Source: Aquabacterium sp. (GTDB lineage: Bacteria > Pseudomonadota > Gammaproteobacteria > Burkholderiales > Burkholderiaceae_C). From it: 64,000 nt of DNA. The position numbers and the translations under genes were made by a program. Below the pieces are notes generated by a model, which ran no database searches, had not been told where the DNA came from, and saw only the letters and a program-made list of their open reading frames with translations. Every line of letters starts with the position of its first letter. Within the stretch, counting starts at the first letter, position 1. The stretch lies in contig NZ_JACRAH010000031.1 of assembly GCF_016234775.1 (NCBI RefSeq), forward strand, positions 1 to 64,000, written 5' to 3'. Below are positions 51,865-60,354 of the stretch, in pieces.

Positions 51865-52469
51865 GTCAACTCCCCCATATGGGTCGCGACCGGGCTGTCT
51901 TCGCCATGGGCCTTGCGATCCCGCAGGATAAGAAAGTCTGCAAATGCAGACAGATCAGGGTGGATGGTCAGATCAGGCACACGCTGGCGCAGGTCATACA
52001 GATCGGCCTCACTCATCGTGGCCGCCTGACCGGTGCGAACCAGATGAGGCTCGCACCCCACGGATTGCGCTGCCAGCACGTCACGAGGCAGATCCCCGAC
52101 CATCGGCACGCCATCCAGGCTGCGCCCGAAACGCTGACCGATCATCTGGAAAAGACCCGGCAAAGGCTTGCGGCAGGTGCAATGGTCTTCCGGCGTGTGC
52201 GGGCAGAAAAACACCGCCTCAACCCGGCCGCCAACCTTCGCCAGCAACTGGTTCATCTTGGCGTGCATGGCATTGAGCGCGACCATGTCGAACAAGCCGC
52301 GACCGATGCCGGACTGGTTCGTGGCCACGACCACATGCCAGCCGGCGTGGTTCAGCCGGGCAATGGCATCAAGCGCGCCGGGCAGTGGCACCCACTCGTC
52401 GCTGGACTTGATGTAGTCCTCGCGTTCGTGGTTGATCGTACCGTCGCGATCGAGGATGACCAGTTTCAT
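51861..52469 (-). CDS. gmhB: D-glycero-beta-D-manno-heptose-1,7-bisphosphate 7-phosphatase
   Basis: 202-residue HAD-family phosphatase in ADP-heptose synthesis for the LPS inner core. The nucleophile motif KLVILDRDGTIN begins at residue 2. A zinc-binding CPHTPEDHCTCRKP loop and MVGDLPRDVLAAQSVG (the HAD metal-binding motif) follow. The start is ATG at 52469 from homology; GAGGG is upstream. It lies 34 bp after glyS and overlaps the ygjP-like gene by 4 bp. The glyQ-glyS-gmhB order is common in betaproteobacteria. Confidence 0.95.
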   Translation of the reverse strand: MKLVILDRDGTINHEREDYIKSSDEWVPLPGALDAIARLNHAGWHVVVATNQSGIGRGLFDMVALNAMHAKMNQLLAKVGGRVEAVFFCPHTPEDHCTCRKPLPGLFQMIGQRFGRSLDGVPMVGDLPRDVLAAQSVGCEPHLVRTGQAATMSEADLYDLRQRVPDLTIHPDLSAFADFLILRDRKAHGEDSPVATHMGELT

Positions 52470-52503
52470 GCCCTCTCCGGGGTGGATGCGTCCAGACAAG
52501 AGA

Positions 52504-54675
52504 TCACGCCGCCAGTCTGGAGATATCCGCAACCTGGTTCATGGCCTTGTGCATCGTGGCCAGTAGACCCAGGCGGTTCGCCTTCAGGGCAGCATCATCG
52601 GCATTGACCATGACGCTGTCAAAGAAGGCGTCAACGGGTGCTCTCAGCACGGCCAGCGCCTGCAAGCTTGCAGTGTAGTCACCTTCTTCGAAGGCTGCGC
52701 GTGCTTTTGGCGCAGCCGCCTGCAATGCCTCGTAAAGCGCGGCTTCGGCAGCCTCTTTCAGCAAGGCGACATCGACCTTGGCTTCCACCTCGGTTTCGGC
52801 CTTCTTGAGGATGTTGCCCACACGCTTGTTGGCGGCGGCCAGTGCTGCGGCTTCGGGCAGCGCGGCAAAGGCACGCACAGCCGCCAGGCGACGAGGCACA
52901 TCACCCAGGCGCTCGGGCTGCAGTGCCAGCACGGCGTCAACTTCCTGGGCGCTATAGCCCTGCTCGCGCAGCGACACGGCCAGGCGATCCGAGAAGAAGC
53001 TCAGCAGGTGTTCTGCGGGGTTGCTGATCAGCTCGCCGAACACGGGAATGACGGCAGCGATCAGCGCTGACAGATCCAGCGGCAGGTTGTTTTCCACCAG
53101 GATGCGGATCACGCCCAAGGCATGACGGCGCAGGGCGAACGGATCCTTGTCACCCGTGGGCAACTGGCCGATACCGAACAGCCCCACCAGTGTCTCCAGC
53201 TTGTCAGCCAGGGCCACCACGGTACCGGTATGGTTGCGTGGCAGCGCGTCGCCTGCAAAGCGGGGCTTGTAGTGGTCTTCGATGGCGATGGCCACGCCGT
53301 CGCGCAGGCCTTCATGGCGCGCGTAATACGCACCCATGATGCCCTGCAGCTCGGGGAACTCGCCCACCATGTCGGTCAGCAAGTCGGTCTTGGCCAGGCG
53401 TGCAGCCTGCTGCGCCTTGCTGTCGAGCACGTCGAAGTGGTCCTTGGCGTCCACCGTGAAGGGCACGGTGGCCAGGCTCCATTGCTTGACGATCTCGTGG
53501 GCAATGGCGCGCACGCGTTCGGCACGGTCACCTTGCGTGCCCAGCTTGCCGTGGTAAACGACCTTGGCCAGGCCACCCACGCGGGATTCGAGCGTCTTCT
53601 TGCGGTCCTGATCGAAGAAGAACTTGGCATCGGCCAGACGCGGGCGCACCACGCGCTCGTTGCCGCCGATGACAGCGCTCGGATCTTCAGGGCGGATGTT
53701 GCTGACAATCAGGAACTGGTTGGTCAGCTTGCCCGATGCGTCCAGCAGCGGGAAGTACTTCTGGTTGGCCTTCATCGTGAGGATCAGACACTCCTGAGGT
53801 ACTTCCAGGAAGGCCTCCTCGAAGCGACCCGTCAGCACGTTCGGGCGTTCGACCAGGGCCGTGACCTCGTCCAGCAGCGCATCGTCTTCGATCGGCTTGA
53901 GGTTGGCGCCAGCCTTGGCTGCTGCAGCCGCCAATTGGCGCTCGATCTCAGCGCGGCGCTCGGCAAAGCTGGCGATGACGGCGCCGTCACGCAGCATTTG
54001 CTCGGCATAGGTGTCGGCGGTCAGGAGGATGATCTTGTCGACGCGCGCCTCGAAGCGATGACCCACGGTGCTGCGGCCGGCCTTGAGGCCCAGCGCACCA
54101 ATCTGCACCTCCTGATCACCATGCAGGGCCACCAGGCCATGCGCAGGACGCACGAAGTTGACGCTGGTCCAACCCGGCTGGAAGTTGGCGCCTTCGCCTT
54201 GCTCCAGCTGGTAGGTCATGACCTTGGGGATGGGCAGTTTGGCGATGGTGTCGTCCAGCGCTTTTTGCAGGCCTTCGGCCAGGGTGGCACCCGCCTTGAC
54301 GCTGTCAAAAAACAGTGCTTCGGCCTTGCCATCCGGTGCACGCTTGAGGCTGGCAACGGCTTCGGGGCCAGCGCCCAATGCAGCCAGTTTCTTGAGCAGT
54401 GCAGGTGTGGCGTTGCCGGACGCATCAAGGCCAACAGCCACCGGCATCAGCTTTTGTTGCACAGCCTGATCAACGGCCTTGGCTGCCACATCGGTCACAT
54501 GCACGGCCAGGCGACGAGGCGAGGCGAACGAGGTCACCACGGCATCAGCCTTAGCCAGTCCCTGCGCCTTCAGGCTGTCGGCCAGCACGTTGGCAAAAGA
54601 GTCACCCAGCTTCTTGAGCGCCTTGGGGGGCAGCTCTTCGACAAACAGTTCAACGAGGAGGTTAGCGGTGCTCAT
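52504..54675 (-). CDS. glyS: Glycyl-tRNA synthetase beta subunit
   Basis: 723 residues, the tRNA-binding subunit of the alpha2beta2 enzyme. The N-terminus NLLVELFVEELPPKALKKLG, the tandem central domains (HGLVALHGD, NVLTGRFEEAFLEVPQECLILTMKANQKYFPL) and a C-terminal anticodon-binding-like helical region are recognisable. It starts 2 bp after glyQ. Two further tRNA synthetases (HisRS and the HisRS-like HisZ) are in the window. Confidence 0.97.
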   Translation of the reverse strand: MSTANLLVELFVEELPPKALKKLGDSFANVLADSLKAQGLAKADAVVTSFASPRRLAVHVTDVAAKAVDQAVQQKLMPVAVGLDASGNATPALLKKLAALGAGPEAVASLKRAPDGKAEALFFDSVKAGATLAEGLQKALDDTIAKLPIPKVMTYQLEQGEGANFQPGWTSVNFVRPAHGLVALHGDQEVQIGALGLKAGRSTVGHRFEARVDKIILLTADTYAEQMLRDGAVIASFAERRAEIERQLAAAAAKAGANLKPIEDDALLDEVTALVERPNVLTGRFEEAFLEVPQECLILTMKANQKYFPLLDASGKLTNQFLIVSNIRPEDPSAVIGGNERVVRPRLADAKFFFDQDRKKTLESRVGGLAKVVYHGKLGTQGDRAERVRAIAHEIVKQWSLATVPFTVDAKDHFDVLDSKAQQAARLAKTDLLTDMVGEFPELQGIMGAYYARHEGLRDGVAIAIEDHYKPRFAGDALPRNHTGTVVALADKLETLVGLFGIGQLPTGDKDPFALRRHALGVIRILVENNLPLDLSALIAAVIPVFGELISNPAEHLLSFFSDRLAVSLREQGYSAQEVDAVLALQPERLGDVPRRLAAVRAFAALPEAAALAAANKRVGNILKKAETEVEAKVDVALLKEAAEAALYEALQAAAPKARAAFEEGDYTASLQALAVLRAPVDAFFDSVMVNADDAALKANRLGLLATMHKAMNQVADISRLAA

Positions 54676-54677
54676 TT

Positions 54678-55613
54678 TCAGGCAGCCTTCTTGTTATTCA
54701 GTTGTTCGATCACTTCGTCAGCCCAGGCCTTGGGGGCCATCGGGAAGCCCAGGCGGGCACGGCTGTCAAGGTAGGCCGCGGCCACGGCGCGCGCCAGATT
54801 GCGGATGCGGCCGATGTAGGCGGCACGCTCGGTCACCGAGATCGCGCCACGCGCATCCAGCAAGTTGAACGTGTGCGCAGCCTTGAGCACTTGCTCGTAG
54901 GCGGGCAGCGCGAGCTTTTGCTCCATCAGGTACTTGGCTTGCGTCTCGTAATTGGTGAACGCATCCAGCAGGAACTCGACGTTGCTGTGCTCGAAGTTGT
55001 AGGTGGACTGCTCCACCTCGTTCTGGTGGAACACATCGCCATACTTCACGATGTTGCCGGCCGGATCCTTCGAATAGACCAGGTCGTACACGCTTTCAAC
55101 GCCTTGCAGGTACATGGCCAGACGCTCCAGGCCATAGGTGATCTCGCCCGTGATGGGCTTGCAGTCGATGCCGCCAACTTGCTGGAAGTAGGTGAACTGC
55201 GTCACCTCCATGCCGTTGAGCCAGACCTCCCAGCCCAGGCCCCAGGCGCCCAGCGTGGGGTTCTCCCAGTCGTCTTCCACAAAGCGGATGTCGTTCTTCT
55301 TGAGATCGAAACCCAGCGCTTCCAAAGAGCCCAGATACAACTCCAGGATGTTGGCCGGTGCCGGCTTGAGCACGACCTGGTACTGGTAATAGTGCTGCAG
55401 GCGATTGGGGTTCTCGCCATAACGACCGTCCTTGGGGCGACGGCTGGGTTGAACGTAGGCAGCCTTCCAGGGCTCGGGGCCCAGTGCGCGCAGGAAGGTG
55501 GCCGTGTGGCTGGTGCCTGCGCCCACTTCCATGTCATAGGGTTGCAGCAGTGTGCAGCCCTGGGCGTCCCAGTAGCTTTGCAAACGCAGGATCAGTTGCT
55601 GGAAGGTCAGCAT
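54678..55613 (-). CDS. glyQ: Glycyl-tRNA synthetase alpha subunit
   Basis: 311 residues, catalytic subunit of the class II bacterial GlyRS. It begins [20 protein letters not shown] and has [21 protein letters not shown], the [24 protein letters not shown] segment and [15 protein letters not shown]. The start is ATG at 55613 with homology from residue 1; the open frame upstream is only an overlap with lnt. It is followed at once by glyS. Confidence 0.98.
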   Translation of the reverse strand: MLTFQQLILRLQSYWDAQGCTLLQPYDMEVGAGTSHTATFLRALGPEPWKAAYVQPSRRPKDGRYGENPNRLQHYYQYQVVLKPAPANILELYLGSLEALGFDLKKNDIRFVEDDWENPTLGAWGLGWEVWLNGMEVTQFTYFQQVGGIDCKPITGEITYGLERLAMYLQGVESVYDLVYSKDPAGNIVKYGDVFHQNEVEQSTYNFEHSNVEFLLDAFTNYETQAKYLMEQKLALPAYEQVLKAAHTFNLLDARGAISVTERAAYIGRIRNLARAVAAAYLDSRARLGFPMAPKAWADEVIEQLNNKKAA

Positions 55614-55738
55614 GTTGTTGCCTTGTGTGATGCAGGCCGCCCGATGAGCAACCTCGATCGATGAGAAAAACAGGATTGTTCTGTCTTGCAATCCGGGAGC
55701 CTGTTGGTTCGGCTCAACCCAGATGCAAAACCTCGATT

Positions 55739-57346
55739 CTAGTGAATGGCGGCACCGTCTCCGCCAAGGGGTGCCAAAGCGCGACTTCTTCTTCCCGCAC
55801 AACCCGCCAGAATCAGCAGCGAAGCCAGCACCAACAGCGGCCACAAGCCCCACCTGGATGCCCAATAGGCAAAGGGCGTCACGCCCGATCGACCTTGAAC
55901 GGAAGCCTCCAGCACACCACGCGTGTTGGTCTCCAGCGCATGGGTGACCTGCCCCAGGTGATTGATCACCACCGTAGCCCCGGTATTCGTGGCCCGCAAT
56001 GTAGGCAACTGAAATTCCAGCGAGCGCATACGGGCAATCTGCAAGTGCTGATGGATGGCCACACGCGCTCCAAACCATGCCAGATTGCTCACATTGGCCA
56101 GAATGGTCGGAGCTTGCTGCGCGTCACGAAACCTCGCGGCGATCTCCTCGCCATACAAGTCCTCGTAGCAGATATTGGGCGCCACACGCTGATCCTGTAC
56201 GGCAAAGGGCGGCGCATTCAGTGGGCCACGCGTGAAATCCCCCAGGGGCATGTTCATCATCTGGACAAACCAGCGAAAGCCCATGGGGATGAACTCACCA
56301 AACGGCACCAGATGGTGTTTGTTGTAGCGATACATGCCCTCAGGCAATGCCATGGAGTCAGCCGACAGGCCTGCCACCGAGTTGGTATAACCCACATCGA
56401 AATCACCCAGCGGCACACCAATCAGGGCGGACCGATGGCTGCCTGCACCAAAACTGCTCTTGATCTGATCCCAGTAGCCATCAGGCAATTGAGATGGCAG
56501 CAACGGTATGGCGGTCTCGGGCGCCACCACCAGTTGCCCCTTGGCCGATACGATCTGACGTCCGTGCCAGATCAACATGGGCACCTGGCGCTCGGAGACG
56601 AATTTCTCGTCCTGCGGCACATTACCCTGGAGCAGGCTCACGCTCAAAACGCGACCATGCGAAGCAGTGAACATGTGCACGGGCGCCAGGGAAAGAACCA
56701 GCACCACGACAGACAACAACAGCGGCACGCCAACACGCACCCAAGTGGTGACCCCACCCATGATCGACCAGACCAAGCCAGCCGCCATCAGCGCCCAGAC
56801 GCCCCCCACGCCATACACGCCCAGCCACGGCGCCAGCTTCACCAATGGCGCAGACAACATGCCGTAACCACTGGCCCCCCATGGGAACCCCGTGAAGATG
56901 ACGGCGCGGGCCCATTCGGCCAACACCCAGAGGCCCGCAAACAGCAGCGCATCGGCCCACCAGATCTGACGACGCCAACGCGCCCAAGCCCATCCCACCG
57001 CCGCCATGTAGAGGGACAAGGCCGCGCACAGACCGACAACTGCGAGGCCCGACAACCAGGCCGGCAATTCGCCAAAACGATGCAGGCTGACGTACATCCA
57101 GCCCGTCGCGCCAATCAGCCAGACGGTGCCATACGCCCAGGTCGCGCCAGCCGCCCGATGGGGTGACAGGGCATCTCGCCACAGGGAGAACAAGAGCACG
57201 CACAGTGCGGCGGTCTGAACCGCTGCTGGCGCCAGGGAAAACCAGTCTGCGCACCACGGCGACAGCGACAAGGCGTGCAATGCGCCTGAGGCAACGGCCC
57301 AGCGCATAGCGCGGTGCCGCCACCAAGGCAAGGAAGACAGCGTCAT
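55739..57346 (-). CDS. lnt: Apolipoprotein N-acyltransferase
   Basis: 535 residues from the ATG at 57346. An inner-membrane enzyme that adds the third acyl chain to lipoproteins. It has about six N-terminal membrane segments, a nitrilase-like domain with the Glu-Lys-Cys triad (E277 in [13 protein letters not shown]343 in [12 protein letters not shown]393 in NICYEDLYG), and a last membrane segment. BamB, BamD and PilW in this window are likely substrates of the lipoprotein pathway. It lies 10 bp after corC; the corC-lnt pair is widely conserved. Confidence 0.96.
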   Translation of the reverse strand: MTLSSLPWWRHRAMRWAVASGALHALSLSPWCADWFSLAPAAVQTAALCVLLFSLWRDALSPHRAAGATWAYGTVWLIGATGWMYVSLHRFGELPAWLSGLAVVGLCAALSLYMAAVGWAWARWRRQIWWADALLFAGLWVLAEWARAVIFTGFPWGASGYGMLSAPLVKLAPWLGVYGVGGVWALMAAGLVWSIMGGVTTWVRVGVPLLLSVVVLVLSLAPVHMFTASHGRVLSVSLLQGNVPQDEKFVSERQVPMLIWHGRQIVSAKGQLVVAPETAIPLLPSQLPDGYWDQIKSSFGAGSHRSALIGVPLGDFDVGYTNSVAGLSADSMALPEGMYRYNKHHLVPFGEFIPMGFRWFVQMMNMPLGDFTRGPLNAPPFAVQDQRVAPNICYEDLYGEEIAARFRDAQQAPTILANVSNLAWFGARVAIHQHLQIARMRSLEFQLPTLRATNTGATVVINHLGQVTHALETNTRGVLEASVQGRSGVTPFAYWASRWGLWPLLVLASLLILAGCAGRRSRALAPLGGDGAAIH

Positions 57347-57356
57347 GAAAGCCAAC

Positions 57357-58289
57357 TCACTGCTCGGCAGTTTCCGATGCATCCGGCGCGCGCGTCACCT
57401 TGAACCACCGCACTGCGCCGCCACGGGCCAGCATCACGGCAAAACGCAAGCCGCCCACATCCATGTGCTCGCCACGGCGCGGCACGCGCCCCAATTCGTG
57501 CGCCACAAGCCCACCGATGGTATCGAAATCCTCTTCCGGCAGATTGGTCTCGAAGGTTTCGTTCACGGACACGATGGACGCGTCACCCGCCACACGCTGA
57601 CTGCCGTCAGCCAGAGTGAAGATGCTCGAAGGCGTGTCCTCGTCGTCGAACTCGTCCTCGATCTCGCCAACGATCTCTTCCAGCACGTCCTCGATCGTGA
57701 GCAGCCCAGCCGTCTTGCCGAACTCGTCGATGACGATGGCCATGTGACTGCGGTTGGATCGGAATTCGCGCAGCAACTCGTTGAGCCCCTTTGACTCAGG
57801 CACAAAAACCGGCGCACGCAACAAGGTGCGCAGGTTCAATTCCGGTGCTCGCTGGAGCTTGAGCAGGTCCTTGGCCATCAACATGCCGATGATGTTGTCG
57901 CGCGACCCTTCAAAAACAGGGAAGCGAGAGTGCCCGGTCTCAATGACTTGCCCCAGCAACTCATCGTAGGGGGAGTCAATGTCCAGCAAATCCATGCGCT
58001 TGACGGCGACCATCACATCGCCAGCGGACATGCTGGCCATGCGAATCACACCTTCCAGCATCACACGGGATTCAGGCTCGATCAGCTCTCGGTGCTCGGC
58101 TTGTGCCAGGCTTTCGATCAACTCCGCCGTGGAATCCGGCCCGGGAGATAAAAATTCCACCAGGCGAACAAACAGGCTGCGGTGATCACGCTCCCGCTTG
58201 TGGGAATGCGCATGGTTTTTCTCGACTTTGGTGGGCCGACTATGAGAAGGTTCGGACACGGCAGGGGTGTCGTGGTTGGGATGCCTCAA
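57357..58289 (-). CDS. corC: CorC/YbeX-type CBS-domain protein
   Basis: About 310 residues without the membrane domain. Two CBS domains (about 75-200, MSAGDVMVAVKRMDLLDIDSP and later KGLNELLREFRSNRSHMAIVIDEFGKTAGLLTIEDVLEEIVGEI) and a C-terminal CorC/HlyC domain ending VRWFKVTRA. Family members relate to Mg/Co efflux or ribosome maturation. Start: TTG at 58289 with AGGG six bases upstream, or GTG at 58259; no ATG fits. The N-terminal 40 residues are His/Lys/Arg-rich. Confidence 0.9.
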   Translation of the reverse strand: MRHPNHDTPAVSEPSHSRPTKVEKNHAHSHKRERDHRSLFVRLVEFLSPGPDSTAELIESLAQAEHRELIEPESRVMLEGVIRMASMSAGDVMVAVKRMDLLDIDSPYDELLGQVIETGHSRFPVFEGSRDNIIGMLMAKDLLKLQRAPELNLRTLLRAPVFVPESKGLNELLREFRSNRSHMAIVIDEFGKTAGLLTIEDVLEEIVGEIEDEFDDEDTPSSIFTLADGSQRVAGDASIVSVNETFETNLPEEDFDTIGGLVAHELGRVPRRGEHMDVGGLRFAVMLARGGAVRWFKVTRAPDASETAEQ

Positions 58290-58362
58290 GAATACCCTAT
58301 GGCCGCGTCAATTCAGTCACAAGCTCGCAGCACGTGGCTCAACACGGGGCTACACTTGTGCT

Positions 58363-59415
58363 ATGAGCCTGATTCCTGTCACCATCCTTACCGGTTTTCT
58401 GGGCAGTGGTAAAACCACGCTGCTCAAACGTATCCTTACCGAAGCTCACGGCCAGCGCATTGCCGTGATCGAAAATGAATTCGGTGAAGAAAACATCGAC
58501 AACGACATCCTTGTTGCCGACACCGAAGAGCAGATCATCCAGATGAGCAATGGCTGCATCTGCTGCACCATTCGTGAAGACCTGCGCGACACCCTGTCCG
58601 ATCTGGCCAAGCAAAAGCGCGCCGGCACCCTGAATTTCGACCGCGTGGTCATCGAGACCACCGGTGTGGCCGACCCAGGCCCCGTCGCCCAGACCTTTTT
58701 CATGGACGACGAGATCGCCGAGTTGTATCTGCTGGACGCCATCGTCACGCTGGTGGACGCCAAACACGGCGACAAGCAGCTGGACGAGCGCCAGGAAGCG
58801 CGCCGCCAGGTGGGTTTCGCCGACCAAATCTTCATGAGCAAGACCGATCTGGTCCCCCAGGAAGAGGCCGACGCCCTCTCCCACCGCATCAAGCACATGA
58901 ACCCCCGTGCACCGCAAAAGCGCGTGCACTTCGGTAACGTGGCGCTCAAGGAAGTCTTTGACATCAAGGGCTTCAACCTGAACGCCAAGCTGGACATCGA
59001 CCCGGACTTCCTCAAGGACGACGGTCACGCCCACCATCATCACGATCATGGCGAACACTGCGACCATGATCATGAGCACGGCGAGCACTGCAACCACCCG
59101 CACCACCATGCGCACGACGACGACGTGAAGTCTTTCGTCTACAAGTCCAATCGCCCCTTCAACCCCACCAAGCTGGAAGATTTCCTGGGCTCCATGGTCC
59201 AGATCTACGGCCCGCGCATGCTGCGCTACAAGGGGGTTCTGAATGTCACCGGCATGGACAAGAAGGTGGTTTTCCAGGGTGTTCACCAGTTGATGGGCAG
59301 CGACGTCGGCCCCAAGTGGGCACCTGGCGAGACCAAGATCAGCAAGATGGTGTTCATCGGCATTGACCTGCCCCAGGACCTGTTCAAAGCTGGCCTGGAT
59401 CAATGTCTGTCCTGA
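58363..59415 (+). CDS. COG0523 (CobW-family) P-loop GTPase
   Basis: 350 residues. Walker A FLGSGKTTLLKR (about 12-23), the metal-binding CICC motif (residues 65-68), a GTPase SKTDLV (159-164) and the C-terminal CobW domain are present. A His/Asp/Glu-rich segment at about 221-254 (many HH and HDH) probably binds metal. Such GTPases act as metallochaperones for zinc or cobalt; substrate is not determined. It is divergent from corC and sits before dksA. Confidence 0.9.
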   Translation: MSLIPVTILTGFLGSGKTTLLKRILTEAHGQRIAVIENEFGEENIDNDILVADTEEQIIQMSNGCICCTIREDLRDTLSDLAKQKRAGTLNFDRVVIETTGVADPGPVAQTFFMDDEIAELYLLDAIVTLVDAKHGDKQLDERQEARRQVGFADQIFMSKTDLVPQEEADALSHRIKHMNPRAPQKRVHFGNVALKEVFDIKGFNLNAKLDIDPDFLKDDGHAHHHHDHGEHCDHDHEHGEHCNHPHHHAHDDDVKSFVYKSNRPFNPTKLEDFLGSMVQIYGPRMLRYKGVLNVTGMDKKVVFQGVHQLMGSDVGPKWAPGETKISKMVFIGIDLPQDLFKAGLDQCLS

Positions 59416-59478
59416 TCGTCTGTCACCGAAATGCACACCTTGAGGGATAGTCTGGTGAAATCGGCCCGCAAGCGTGGC

Positions 59479-59484
59479 TACAAT
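59479..59484 (+). promoter_or_regulatory. dksA: Candidate -10 element for dksA
   Basis: TACAAT sits 142 bp before the dksA GTG, after GTGGC. The -35 is poor. It would give a leader of about 130 nt. Confidence 0.35.
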
Positions 59485-59620
59485 CCGCGCGCTTCCTGCG
59501 TTGGCGTAAGCCATCTCGGAAGCCTCGTTTGACCTGACGGGCGATGGAGCAGTACCTGGCCACGCGTAAGCTAAACAAGACATCAGTCTGTGGATCACGC
59601 ATTTTGTGAAGGAGGATCCT

Positions 59621-60349
59621 GTGACGAAAACATCCGCCTCTGTGAGCAAATCGGCAAACGCTGCTTCGGCCAAATCAGCCAAGGCAGTGTCGACCTCCGC
59701 CAAAACGCCCGCCAAGCCAGCCACCAAGAAAGCGAGCGCCACCACCAAAGCGCCCGTCGAGAGCAAATCCGTCAAATCCTCTTCTTCAGCCGCGGCCAAA
59801 CCAGCCGAAGCTACCGTATCAGCCCAATCCGTGGCTTCCGGACGATCGTCGTCAAAAATCAGTACCCCAGACAACATGCCCACCCCTGCCACCAAGGTTG
59901 ACACCAAACTCGCCAATGCCTGGAAGACCAAAGCCGGCAAAGATCTGACCGAAGCCGAATTGCTCGCCATGCCCGAATCGGAGTACATGAGCGACAAGCA
60001 GCTGGACTTCTTCCGCGCCTGCCTGGAAGCGCAGAAGGAAGATCTGCTGTCCAACGCAGGCGAGACGACCGAGCACCTGCGCGAAGACACCTCCATCGTG
60101 CCCGATCCAGCTGATCGCGCGACGATCGAGGAAGAGCATGCCCTGGAGCTGCGCACCCGCGACCGCGAGCGCAAGCTGCTCAAGAAAATCTCGCAGGCGC
60201 TGGTCCGCATCGATTCCGGTGAGTACGGTTTCTGTGACGAAACGGGTGAACCCATCGGCCTGGGCCGCTTGCTGGCACGCCCCACCGCCACGCTGTCCCT
60301 CGAAGCGCAACAGCGCCGCGAGCTCAAGCAAAAGATGTTCGGCGACTGA
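59621..60349 (+). CDS. dksA: RNA polymerase-binding transcription factor DksA
   Basis: 242 residues from GTG at 59621, fixed by AAGGAGG at 59609-59615; a GTG at 59606 lies inside that Shine-Dalgarno region. DksA enters the RNA polymerase secondary channel and with ppGpp controls rRNA promoters. The coiled-coil tip has Asp162, Asp165 and Ala167. The zinc finger is degenerate: Cys205 remains, while the other three ligand positions are Thr208, Ser226 and Ala229. The first 95 residues or so are an Ala/Ser/Lys/Thr-rich extension. A STAS-domain gene follows 5 bp later. Confidence 0.95.
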   Translation: MTKTSASVSKSANAASAKSAKAVSTSAKTPAKPATKKASATTKAPVESKSVKSSSSAAAKPAEATVSAQSVASGRSSSKISTPDNMPTPATKVDTKLANAWKTKAGKDLTEAELLAMPESEYMSDKQLDFFRACLEAQKEDLLSNAGETTEHLREDTSIVPDPADRATIEEEHALELRTRDRERKLLKKISQALVRIDSGEYGFCDETGEPIGLGRLLARPTATLSLEAQQRRELKQKMFGD

Positions 60350-60354
60350 ACTTC

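Noticed and set aside
55614..56078. Long N-terminal extension of GlyQ
   Set aside because: The GlyQ family begins at MLTFQQLIL (55613); the upstream frame only overlaps lnt in another frame.
58339..60327. Minus-strand open frame of 662 codons across cobW-like and dksA genes
   Set aside because: It lies antisense to two well-supported genes and arises from their high-GC codon bias. No domain or Shine-Dalgarno sequence is seen.
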